DNA of 64,000 bases from the NCBI RefSeq assembly GCF_024437735.1, contig NZ_JANFQO010000010.1:124001-188000 (forward strand). Direction: 5' to 3'. This DNA comes from Tahibacter harae. Its GTDB lineage: Bacteria > Pseudomonadota > Gammaproteobacteria > Xanthomonadales > Rhodanobacteraceae. The stretch's first letter is position 1, and each line of letters begins with the position of its first letter. The position numbers were made by a program, and so were the translations under genes. Below the pieces are notes generated by a model. That model made no database searches. It saw nothing but the letters and a program-made list of their open reading frames with translations, and was not told the DNA's origin. Positions 54,064 to 62,101 of the stretch are shown piece by piece.

Positions 54064-54639
54064 CTACAGCGCCGTGCCCAGCTGCGTGTTCAGCCAGGTC
54101 TTGGCGAAGCGCAGCTCGCGGTCGACGATCTGCACCGAGACCTTCAGCACCTCGGCGATCTCATGCCGGCTCAATCCGGCGAAACAGGTCAGGTGCAGGA
54201 CGGCGCTGCTGCGCGCGTCCAGGATTTCCAGCCGGGCCAGCGCATCTTCCAGTGCCAGCAGCTCGGCGATGCCGGATTCGTCGCCCGCCTCCACGCCGCC
54301 GAGGCTCAGGTGCAGCTGCGCGCCGCCGCGCTTGTCGGCCAGCCTGGCGCGCGCGTGGTCGACCAGTACAGCGCGCATATACAAGGACATGGACGCGAAG
54401 AAATGCGCGCGGTTGTGCCAGTCCACCGGAGCATCCAGCACGCGCAGGGCGGCTTCGTGCATCAGCTCCGTCGGCGCCAGGGTGGAACGCCCGTCCACCT
54501 GGCGCAGGCGGCCGGCGGCGATGCGGCGCAGCTCCGCGTAGGCCTGCTCGAAGACCTGGTTCAGCGAGGCGCCGTCGCCCTGCCGCCACGACTGCAACAA
54601 CGCGGTAAGCGGTGCATTTTGCGCAATAGGTGCCTGCAT
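54064..54639 (-). CDS. ECF sigma factor, ECF43-like, kinase-linked
   Basis: This 191-residue protein has region 2 (QAYAELRRIAAGRLR, LAPTELMHEAALRVLD) and region 4 (LTCFAGLSRHEIAEVLKVSV, QIVDRELRFAKTW). The sequence type (TELMHEA..., no adjacent anti-sigma gene) fits the Sig-70_X6/ECF43 group. The gene ends 5 bp before the Ser/Thr kinase, supporting phosphorylation-based control. The ATG is at 54639; the Shine-Dalgarno is weak. Divergent from the hydrolase gene at 54923, which may be a target. Confidence 0.88.
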   Translation of the reverse strand: MQAPIAQNAPLTALLQSWRQGDGASLNQVFEQAYAELRRIAAGRLRQVDGRSTLAPTELMHEAALRVLDAPVDWHNRAHFFASMSLYMRAVLVDHARARLADKRGGAQLHLSLGGVEAGDESGIAELLALEDALARLEILDARSSAVLHLTCFAGLSRHEIAEVLKVSVQIVDRELRFAKTWLNTQLGTAL

Positions 54640-54922
54640 CGTCGCAGCTGTTGGACGGCGGAGCGGCCGATCATACCGTTCCGCCGCGCGGCCGCGGCAA
54701 CATTCCCCCGCGCCGTTCCGCACCGTGGCGCCGACCCGGCGCAGATGCCGCAAGTTTGATTTTTCCCGCCTGATAAAACGCCCGCCGGACTGCGTTAGAC
54801 CTGCCAGGTGCCGCCCGCCTGCGCGCGCGGCGCCGTTCCGCCGGTGCCGGCGGAAGCAGGCGGCATTCCCGCCCGCTGCCGGCGCGGCGCCGTCCACCGA
54901 TCAATTCCCTGGGGAGAATCCC

Positions 54923-56917
54923 GTGAACGACACCAGTGCCAGCAGCGCTTCCGTAGTCACCGAAACCCATGCGCCCTCGCCGCGCGAACAGCTGCTGCAG
55001 CAGGTATTGCAGCACGCCGACGCGCGCACCGTGCCCAGCGGCATCCTGCACCGCGTTGCGCCGGCGCGCTCGCTGCTGCTGCGCGCGGACGGCGGCGAGG
55101 ACGCCCCCGTACTGGGCCAGGAGGAATGGGAGCAGGCCCTGGCCGAACTCGACCAGGGCCGCCTGACAGCGGCACCGACGCTGCGTGGCCTGTTGCAGAC
55201 CCTGGCCGCGGACTACCACCAGCGCGGCGAAGTGCCGGTATGCATCGCCGCGCTGGATTACCAGACTGTGCGCGGCCGCGTCTGGAGCACGATCGAGCGC
55301 CTGCAGCAGTCCGGCGCCGCGGTCGCATTGCCGTTCGACGCGCCGGAACAGCTGTTTGAATCGCGCCGCGCCTTCCTCGCCTCGGCCCTGCTGCCGCAGG
55401 AGTACAGCGCCTTCGTCGCCCAGCCGCCGGTGCACTACGGCCAGGACGTGAAATTCGTATTCCCGGCCCAGGGCCTGCTCGGCCACGCCTGCTTCCACGA
55501 AGCGCTGCAGGTGGATTTCGGCGATGGCCAGGGCTGGCGCAACGTGGCCTACGATCAGCCGGTGACGGTGCGCTATCCGCAGACCGGCAGCTGGACCGTC
55601 AGCCTGCAGCTCAGCGGCAGCGCCGGCCTGCGCCGCGCGGCATTCCAGATCAATCTGGTCGAGGATCCGCTGCTGTCGCTGGAATGCCTGCCCTTCATCC
55701 GCGAGGAACGCGCGCCGGTCACGGCCACCCTGCGCCGCCCCGGCATTCCAGTAGTCCGCGCCCAGGCCTTCGTCTTCCGCGACCGCAACAAGCCGCGCAT
55801 TACCCGACCGCTGCTGATGGTGGAAGGCTTCCCGGGCAACTATCCCTGGCCCACGCTCACCCGCTACGCGGCCCAGTCGGGCTTCCTGTGCAAGCTGTTC
55901 AACCGCGGCCACGACATCGTGCTGGTGCGCTTCCCGGACGGGCCGCAGCGGCTGGAAGCCAATGCCTACGCGCTGATCGCGCTGATCGAATCCATCATCG
56001 CCGAGCGCGAAGGCAATCAGCCGCTGATCGTCGGCGGCTTCAGCATGGGCGGCCTGATCGCACGCTACGCCCTGGCCTTCATGGAACACGAACGCCGCGC
56101 CGACCCGACCCGGCCGCACCACCAGACCAGCCGTTTCTTCACGGTGGATACGCCGCATGAAGGCGCCAACCTCGCCGTCGCGGTACAGGCGCTGGCGCAG
56201 GGCCTGCGCGGCGAGGAGAAGGAAGCCAAGCAGATGGCCACGCCCGCCGCGCAGCAGCTGCTGCTGACCTGGATCAACCCACTGCCGTGGAGCAACGGCC
56301 AGCGCTTCGGCCCCAGCCCGCTGCGCCTGGAATTCCTGCGCGAGCTGGAGCGCGTGGGCTCCATGCCGCGCGAACTGCAGGACACCATCGCCATCGCCAA
56401 CGGCGCCGGCAATGGCCTGCGCCAGTCCGCCCCGGGTGCGCTGGCGATGAAATACGCCTGCACGCTGTGGTACTACGCCGACTGCTACACCCAGCCGCTG
56501 AATGCCGCCGGCACCACCGTGGTGCAGTTCCGCAATGGCGGCGACACCTACCGTTTCATTTCCGCCGACGGCGGCCGCGGCGTGGACTCGGCGCCGGGCG
56601 GCGTGCCCGAGGATGCCATCTACCGGCGCGTGTTCGACGCCGTGCCGCGCGGCGTGGTGAAGAACCTGCACATAGAGAACGCCTGCTTCATCCCGACCAC
56701 CAGCGCCCTGGCCATCAGCGGCAGCAATTACTTCCAGGCACCGGACCTGAGCCAGAGCAAATTCGGCTCGGTCACCTACAGCCACGAAGGCAACCTGCCC
56801 CACGTCAAGCTGACGCCGACGCTGGCGGATTTCCTGGTGCACTTCATCACCCGGCCGCTGGGTGCCGATGCGGGCGCCGCCTCGCCGGCCGAAGCCGTGG
56901 CCGAACAAACGGCCTGA
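54923..56917 (+). CDS. Large alpha/beta-hydrolase (lipase-like) protein
   Basis: 664 residues from a GTG with GGGGAG at 7-bp spacing. There is no signal peptide. The N-terminal 200 residues are helical; a PKD-like beta segment follows (VDFGDGQGWRNVAYDQP), then an alpha/beta-hydrolase domain with MVEGFPGNYPWP, the nucleophile elbow GGFSMGG (Ser374) and DTPHEGANLAVAVQ, and a late SHEGNLPHVK that may supply His. This resembles triacylglycerol-lipase or PGAP1-like folds. It is divergent from the ECF43-like sigma gene. The substrate is unknown. Confidence 0.82.
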   Translation: MNDTSASSASVVTETHAPSPREQLLQQVLQHADARTVPSGILHRVAPARSLLLRADGGEDAPVLGQEEWEQALAELDQGRLTAAPTLRGLLQTLAADYHQRGEVPVCIAALDYQTVRGRVWSTIERLQQSGAAVALPFDAPEQLFESRRAFLASALLPQEYSAFVAQPPVHYGQDVKFVFPAQGLLGHACFHEALQVDFGDGQGWRNVAYDQPVTVRYPQTGSWTVSLQLSGSAGLRRAAFQINLVEDPLLSLECLPFIREERAPVTATLRRPGIPVVRAQAFVFRDRNKPRITRPLLMVEGFPGNYPWPTLTRYAAQSGFLCKLFNRGHDIVLVRFPDGPQRLEANAYALIALIESIIAEREGNQPLIVGGFSMGGLIARYALAFMEHERRADPTRPHHQTSRFFTVDTPHEGANLAVAVQALAQGLRGEEKEAKQMATPAAQQLLLTWINPLPWSNGQRFGPSPLRLEFLRELERVGSMPRELQDTIAIANGAGNGLRQSAPGALAMKYACTLWYYADCYTQPLNAAGTTVVQFRNGGDTYRFISADGGRGVDSAPGGVPEDAIYRRVFDAVPRGVVKNLHIENACFIPTTSALAISGSNYFQAPDLSQSKFGSVTYSHEGNLPHVKLTPTLADFLVHFITRPLGADAGAASPAEAVAEQTA

Positions 56918-57105
56918 GCCTTGCGAACGCAGTCCGCGGTGCTCGTGCCGCGGACTGCGCCAGCCCCCGTCGCGCACAGGCCGGAACAGCTCCCCGTTGA
57001 CGCCATGCCCCGCAGCTACCAAGCTAGCCCGGCAGACCGGCCCGCCCTACCCGTCCGGCACTGCCGCACTACCGAGCCACCCTGAAGGCAGCATCGGGAG
57101 TTTCC

Positions 57106-57564
57106 ATGGTCAGCTTGAACCTCAACGGCAAGACCGCGCAGTTCGACGTCCCTGACGACATGCCCCTGCTCTGGGTCATCCGCGACGTCGCCCATCTCAC
57201 CGGCACCAAGTTCGGCTGCGGCATGGCCCAGTGCGGCGCCTGCACGGTGCATGTGGACGGATCGCCGCTGCGCGCCTGCATCACGCCGGTGGCCGCGGTC
57301 GCCGGCAAGGCCATCACCACCATCGAAGGGCTGTCGCCCGACGCCTCGCATCCGGTGCAGCGCGCCTGGGCGGAGCTGGACGTGGTGCAGTGCGGCTACT
57401 GCCAGTCCGGCCAGATCATGTCGGCAGTGGCCCTGCTCAAGGCCAAGCCCGATCCCACCGATGCCGATATCGATGCCGCCCTCAGCGGCAATATCTGCCG
57501 CTGCGGCACCTACCAGCGCATACGCGCGGCGGTGCACCGCGCGGCCGAGCTGGCCAAGACCTGA
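57106..57564 (+). CDS. iorA: [2Fe-2S] subunit of isoquinoline-1-oxidoreductase-type molybdenum enzyme
   Basis: This 152-residue protein is in the xanthine oxidase superfamily small-subunit class. It has plant-type ligands C38, C43, C46, C58 ([16 protein letters not shown]) and the second cluster in CGYCQSG and ICRCGTY. GGGAG precedes the ATG. It precedes the large subunit gene by about 70 bp. It passes electrons from the molybdenum site to an acceptor. Confidence 0.9.
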   Translation: MVSLNLNGKTAQFDVPDDMPLLWVIRDVAHLTGTKFGCGMAQCGACTVHVDGSPLRACITPVAAVAGKAITTIEGLSPDASHPVQRAWAELDVVQCGYCQSGQIMSAVALLKAKPDPTDADIDAALSGNICRCGTYQRIRAAVHRAAELAKT

Positions 57565-57633
57565 TACCGCCACCGCAACCGGCGTGCCGGCCGCGGCCGG
57601 CCTGCTGGCGAACTGCTGCAGCGCGAGGTGCGC

Positions 57634-59778
57634 ATGAACGCCCGATTCGATTCGTCGCGACGCGATTTTCTCAAACAAGGCGCGCTCACCGGCGGCGCGC
57701 TGGTGGTCGCCTTCTTCGTGCCCGGCGCCCACCGCCTGGCCCAGGCCACCGAAGCCCCGGCCGAGTTCGCTCCCAACGCCTTCCTGCGCATCAGCGCGGA
57801 TGAAAGCATCCGTGTGCTGCTGGCGCATTCGGAAATGGGCCAGGGCATCTGGACCGCCCTGCCCATGCTGATCGCCGAGGAACTGGACGCGGACTGGAGC
57901 AAGATCCAGGTCGAACATGCGCCGGCCGCACCGGCCTATTTCGCCAATGGCATGCCCATGCAGTTCACCGGCGGCTCCATGAGCACCTGGACCGAATTCG
58001 AGCGCTACCGCCAGGCCGGCGCCATGGCGCGGGCGCTGCTGATCCAGGCCGCGGCACAGCGCTTCAAGCGCAAGCCGGCCGACTGCCGCACCGAGAACGG
58101 CTACGTGATCGTCGGCGAGGAACGCGCCAGCTACGGCACGCTGGCGCCGGCGGCGGCGAAGCTCGCGCCGCCGAAAACGGTGGCGCTGAAGGAGCCGAAA
58201 GACTGGAAGCTGATCGGCCAGCCGACCAAGCGCCTGGATTCGCCCGAGAAGATCAACGGCAGCGCGCGCTTTGGCATGGATGTGCAGTTCGACGGCCTGC
58301 TTACCGCCGTGGTAGCGCGCGGTCCGGTATTCGGCGCCACCGTGCGCGCCTTCGATGCGACGGCGACCAGGCAGGTGCCCGGCGTGCGCGACGTGGTGCA
58401 GGTGCCCAGCGGCGTGGCCGTGATCGCCGATCATTTCTGGGCGGCCAAGCGCGGCCGCGATGCACTGCGGGTGGACTGGGACCTGGGTGCCGGCGCCGCG
58501 CTCGACAGCGATGCCGTGCGCACGGATTTCCTGGCCAAGGCGGCGACCGAAGGCCTGGTCGCGACCCAGGCCGGCGACGCGGCGGCGACGTTGAGCGGTG
58601 CCGCCAAGCGCATCGAGGCCGAATACAGCGTGCCCTTCCTCGCCCATGCGCCGATGGAGCCGCTGAACTGCACGGTGAAGATAGACGCGGACCTGTGCGA
58701 AGTCTGGACCGGCACCCAGTTCCAGACCATGGACCAGGCCGCGGCGGCGCGCATCACCGGGCTCAAGCCCGAGCAGGTGCAGATCCACACCCTGTTCCTC
58801 GGCGGCGGCTTCGGCCGGCGCGCCACGCCGACCAGCGATTTCGTGGTCGAAGCCGTGCACGTGGCCAAGGCCGCGGGCAAGCCGGTCAAGACGGTGTGGA
58901 CGCGCGAGGACGATATCCGCGGCGGCTATTACCGGCCGGCTTTTGTGCACAAGGCGGAAATCGCCATCGGCGACGACGGTAAGCCCGCAGCCTGGCGCCA
59001 GCGCATCGTCGGCCAGTCCATCCTGGGCAATTCGCCGTTCAAAATGATGATAAAGAACGGCATCGACGCGACCTCGGTCGAAGGCGTGGCCGATTCGCCC
59101 TACATCAAGGACCTGGCCAACCACCGCGTCGAGCTGCATTCGCCCGAGCTGCCCGTGCCGGTGCTGTGGCTGCGCTCGGTGGGGCATACGCATACCGCCT
59201 TCGTGATGGAAAGCCTGATCGACGAGCTGGCCCATGCCGCCGGCAAGGATCCGCTGGACTACCGCCGCGACCTGCTGCAGCAACATGCGCGCCATCTGGG
59301 GGTGCTCAATCTGGCCGCGGAAAAGGCCGGCTGGGGCACGCCGCCGGAAAAAGGCCGCGCGCGCGGCCTCGCCGTACACGAATCCTTCGGCAGCTATGCC
59401 GCGCAGGTGGCCGAAGTCTCGCTGCAGGGCGGCGAGATCCGCGTACACCGCGTGGTCTGCGCGGTGGACTGCGGCATCGCGGTGAACCCGGCCGGCATCA
59501 CGGCGCAGATGGAGTCGGGCATCGTGTTCGGCCTCAGCGCCGCACTGTTCGGCAACCTGACCCTGCGCAAGGGCGAGGTGCAGCAATCCAACTATCACGA
59601 CTACCGCGTGCTGCGCATGAACCAGACGCCGCAGATCGAGGTGCATATCGTGCCCAGCACGGCCAAGCCCGGCGGCATCGGCGAAGTCGGCGTGCCGCCG
59701 CTGGCCGCGGCCGTGGCCAATGCCCTGTTCGCCCTGACCGGCAAGCGCCAGCGCAACCTGCCGCTGAGCGCCGCCTAG
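57634..59778 (+). CDS. iorB: Molybdopterin-binding large subunit, isoquinoline-1-oxidoreductase type
   Basis: 714 residues from the ATG at 57634 (GAGG upstream; a GTG lies 6 bp earlier). A Tat signal is present: SSRRDFLKQGALTGGALVVA (RR at 9-10), so the complex is exported folded. Cofactor and substrate motifs of the family are present (EMGQGIWTALPMLIAEEL, LGGGFGRRA, AVDCGIAVNP, and a PGGIGEVGVPP near the C-terminus). It is homologous to IorB and to aldehyde or nicotinate oxidoreductases. The natural substrate is not evident. Its stop contributes to the ribosome binding site of the next gene. Confidence 0.92.
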   Translation: MNARFDSSRRDFLKQGALTGGALVVAFFVPGAHRLAQATEAPAEFAPNAFLRISADESIRVLLAHSEMGQGIWTALPMLIAEELDADWSKIQVEHAPAAPAYFANGMPMQFTGGSMSTWTEFERYRQAGAMARALLIQAAAQRFKRKPADCRTENGYVIVGEERASYGTLAPAAAKLAPPKTVALKEPKDWKLIGQPTKRLDSPEKINGSARFGMDVQFDGLLTAVVARGPVFGATVRAFDATATRQVPGVRDVVQVPSGVAVIADHFWAAKRGRDALRVDWDLGAGAALDSDAVRTDFLAKAATEGLVATQAGDAAATLSGAAKRIEAEYSVPFLAHAPMEPLNCTVKIDADLCEVWTGTQFQTMDQAAAARITGLKPEQVQIHTLFLGGGFGRRATPTSDFVVEAVHVAKAAGKPVKTVWTREDDIRGGYYRPAFVHKAEIAIGDDGKPAAWRQRIVGQSILGNSPFKMMIKNGIDATSVEGVADSPYIKDLANHRVELHSPELPVPVLWLRSVGHTHTAFVMESLIDELAHAAGKDPLDYRRDLLQQHARHLGVLNLAAEKAGWGTPPEKGRARGLAVHESFGSYAAQVAEVSLQGGEIRVHRVVCAVDCGIAVNPAGITAQMESGIVFGLSAALFGNLTLRKGEVQQSNYHDYRVLRMNQTPQIEVHIVPSTAKPGGIGEVGVPPLAAAVANALFALTGKRQRNLPLSAA

Positions 59779-59787
59779 GAGGCCGCC

Positions 59788-60366
59788 ATGCACAATGTCC
59801 TTGCCGTCCTGCTCTGCCTGCTGCTCGCCGCCTGCGGCAGCAGCAGCAACAGTCCCGATGCCGCCCAGACCCAGGCCGCCGTCGCCGCCTTCGCCACGGT
59901 GCAGCAGGTATTCCAGCATCTGCGCTGCCAGAACTGCCATATCCCCGGCGACGCACCGCTGCAGTTCGATGCCGGCCTGCCGCACCAGATGGGCGTGGTG
60001 CGCGGCCCCGCCGGCCACGGCGCGCCGGGCCTGCCCTGCTCCAGCTGCCACGGCGAAGCCAATCCGCCGGAAAGCTACGGCCCCAATGCACCGCCGGGCG
60101 CTCCGCACTGGGCCCTGCCGCCGCCGGAGAAACGCATGGTGACCAAGGACCTGTCCGCGCCGGCCCTGTGCAAGATGATCCAGGACAAGCAGGAAAACGG
60201 CGGCCGCGACTTCGCCGCCCTGCTCAAGCACGTCAGCGAGGACAAGCTGGTGCTGTGGGGCTGGAACCCCGGCGGCAACCGCGCGCCGGTGCCGGTGCCG
60301 CATGCGGAATTTGTCGCAAAGTTCAAAACATGGAGCGATGCGGGCGGGCCTTGTCCGGCCAGTTGA
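59788..60366 (+). CDS. Diheme cytochrome c-like lipoprotein
   Basis: This 192-residue protein has a lipobox (LLLAACGSS, Cys16) and two heme c motifs, CQNCH (about 48-52) and CSSCH (about 84-88). It is located directly after the molybdenum enzyme with a TAGGAGG ribosome binding site. It is probably the periplasmic electron acceptor of that enzyme, in place of the usual FAD subunit, which is missing here. Confidence 0.85.
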   Translation: MHNVLAVLLCLLLAACGSSSNSPDAAQTQAAVAAFATVQQVFQHLRCQNCHIPGDAPLQFDAGLPHQMGVVRGPAGHGAPGLPCSSCHGEANPPESYGPNAPPGAPHWALPPPEKRMVTKDLSAPALCKMIQDKQENGGRDFAALLKHVSEDKLVLWGWNPGGNRAPVPVPHAEFVAKFKTWSDAGGPCPAS

Positions 60367-60846
60367 GCCGAAACTCTTTCGGGCCCGTGCCCCGCGGCGG
60401 CGGCGCCCGCAATGCGGCCGCCGGCCGCGTTGCGTGCACCGGCGGCACAAGCGCGGCGGGAAGCGCCCGAACGCCGTCGCCGCTCCGTATCGGGCCGGCG
60501 GCCACGCGGCGCGGCTTGGCGCTCCGCCGGTCGGCGGCGCGTCGCCGCTGCGCAGCATTTGCGTTGCGTCCAGCGGATTGCGGTGCGCGCCGTGCAGGCC
60601 GTCGTACAGCACGATCCGCAGCAGGCCCAGCGCCGGCAGGACCAGCGCAACGCGCGCCTCTGGCCGCCGGACGGCGCATTCCTGCGAAAGAACTGGACTG
60701 CACCGCACGGCCGCGGGATCCGGCACGCGGCCTGGGTGGCGCAGGCCGCGACCTTACATGAGGAGTAGTTCTTGTCTGCGGGCGATAGTGTTCAGCCGCA
60801 CGCTTTTACGTACGCAGAGATTCCAACGCTCCCAACGAGGCTCTCC
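60367..60846. other. Intergenic region, 480 bp
   Basis: GC-rich, with no supported gene; the frames that stay open are Arg/Pro-rich. Near the end, GAGGAG at about 60760 precedes an in-frame TTG at 60772, and CGAGG at 60836-60840 precedes the GTG that I use for the next gene. No terminator with a T-tract was seen after 60366. Confidence 0.5.
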
Positions 60847-61884
60847 GTGCGGTCCATCCCTGCCCTCTTCTCCTTTCTGCTGCTGATCGCCCCGGCGCTG
60901 CACGCCGCGCAGGCCGTCACCAGCGGCGCCGGCCACGACTATCAGCCGGCCATACTGCGCGCTGCCGACGGCAGCCTGCTGCTGGCCTTCGAGCGGCTCA
61001 ACGCCAGCTTCAGCGGCGACCTGTGGCTGAGCCGCTCCACGGATGACGGCGCCAGCTGGAGCGCGCCCGCGCCGGTGATCGGCAGCAGCGCGAACGAACG
61101 CCATCCGGCCCTGCTCCAGCTCGGCGACGGCAGCTTCGTGCTGTTCTATCTCAAGGGTACCGGCGCGACGTCCAGCTACCGGCTGTACCGCGCCACTTCG
61201 GCTGACGGCCAGAGCTTTGCCGAACAGGGCGCGCTCAACCTGGGCTGGGCCAGCGGCGGTGAAGTCAATCCGCACGTGATCCGCCATCCCGACGGCACCT
61301 TGACCCTGAGCTACCAGCGCCTCAGCGGCGGCAGCTACGTGGCCCAGTCCGGCGACAACGGCCTGAGCTGGGACCAGCAGAAGACCGTGATCGCCGCCGA
61401 CGGCCTGCTGCCGCGCATCGCGTTCCGGCCGTCCGACGGACGCTACCTCGCCACCTACCAGGTCGGCCCGTCGCCGCTGACCCTGTACAGCAAGACCACT
61501 ACCGACCTGCGCAACTGGCCGGCCGCGCCCGACCTGCTCGCCGACGGCGCCGACAGCCACGATTCCCTGCCGGTACTGATGCCCGACGGCGCCTTCGTCG
61601 TGTTCTACATCGCCGCGGTCGACGGCGGTCCGTTCGATGTGTTCTCGCGCCGCTCCGGCGACGGCACAACCTACGAGGCGCCCTGGCCCCAGGTGCAAAG
61701 CCCCGATGCGCTGGACGTGGAGCCGCATCCCCTGGTCGGCGACTCCGCCGGCACGGTGCAGCTGTACTGGGGCCGCAGTCCGGCGGCAAGCCAGGATTAC
61801 GACATCTGGCGCAAGGCCGCCGCTCCCGTGCGCGATGCCATCTTCCGCGACGGCCTGGACGCCGCCGCGCCGGGCAATGGCTAA
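60847..61884 (+). CDS. Secreted Asp-box (sialidase-like) protein
   Basis: 345 residues from a GTG (CGAGG at 6-bp spacing), giving a clean signal peptide (VRSIPALFSFLLLIAPALHA). The mature part is a beta-propeller with Asp-boxes S-x-D-x-G-x-x-W (STDDGASW, SGDNGLSW) typical of exo-sialidase and other BNR proteins. I do not see the Arg triad clearly, so activity is uncertain. The C-terminus DAIFRDGLDAAAPGNG resembles the tail of the protein ending at 48673. A TTG at 60772 with GAGGAG is an alternative start that would add 25 residues before the signal peptide. Confidence 0.78.
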   Translation: MRSIPALFSFLLLIAPALHAAQAVTSGAGHDYQPAILRAADGSLLLAFERLNASFSGDLWLSRSTDDGASWSAPAPVIGSSANERHPALLQLGDGSFVLFYLKGTGATSSYRLYRATSADGQSFAEQGALNLGWASGGEVNPHVIRHPDGTLTLSYQRLSGGSYVAQSGDNGLSWDQQKTVIAADGLLPRIAFRPSDGRYLATYQVGPSPLTLYSKTTTDLRNWPAAPDLLADGADSHDSLPVLMPDGAFVVFYIAAVDGGPFDVFSRRSGDGTTYEAPWPQVQSPDALDVEPHPLVGDSAGTVQLYWGRSPAASQDYDIWRKAAAPVRDAIFRDGLDAAAPGNG

Positions 61885-62101
61885 ATGGTGCAATTTCCAT
61901 CTTGCGCCGCGCGCCGCGGCAACAGCGTAAACCCCGCGTGAAGAAGCGCAGCGGCGCATATTTTCGTTGCTAGAATCCGACCAGTACGGTGTGCCGGCGC
62001 CGCTGCGGACCGGCGCCCGGCACTGCGGATCGTGCAGTTCGGATTCCCGCGCGAAACTTCCAAACCAGGAACACGCGACAGCGCCACGGATACGCCTACC
62101 G

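Noticed and set aside
60302-60886. Plus-strand open frame covering the gap after the diheme lipoprotein
   Set aside because: Arg/Pro/Ser-rich, overlaps the sialidase-like gene in another frame, no ribosome binding site.
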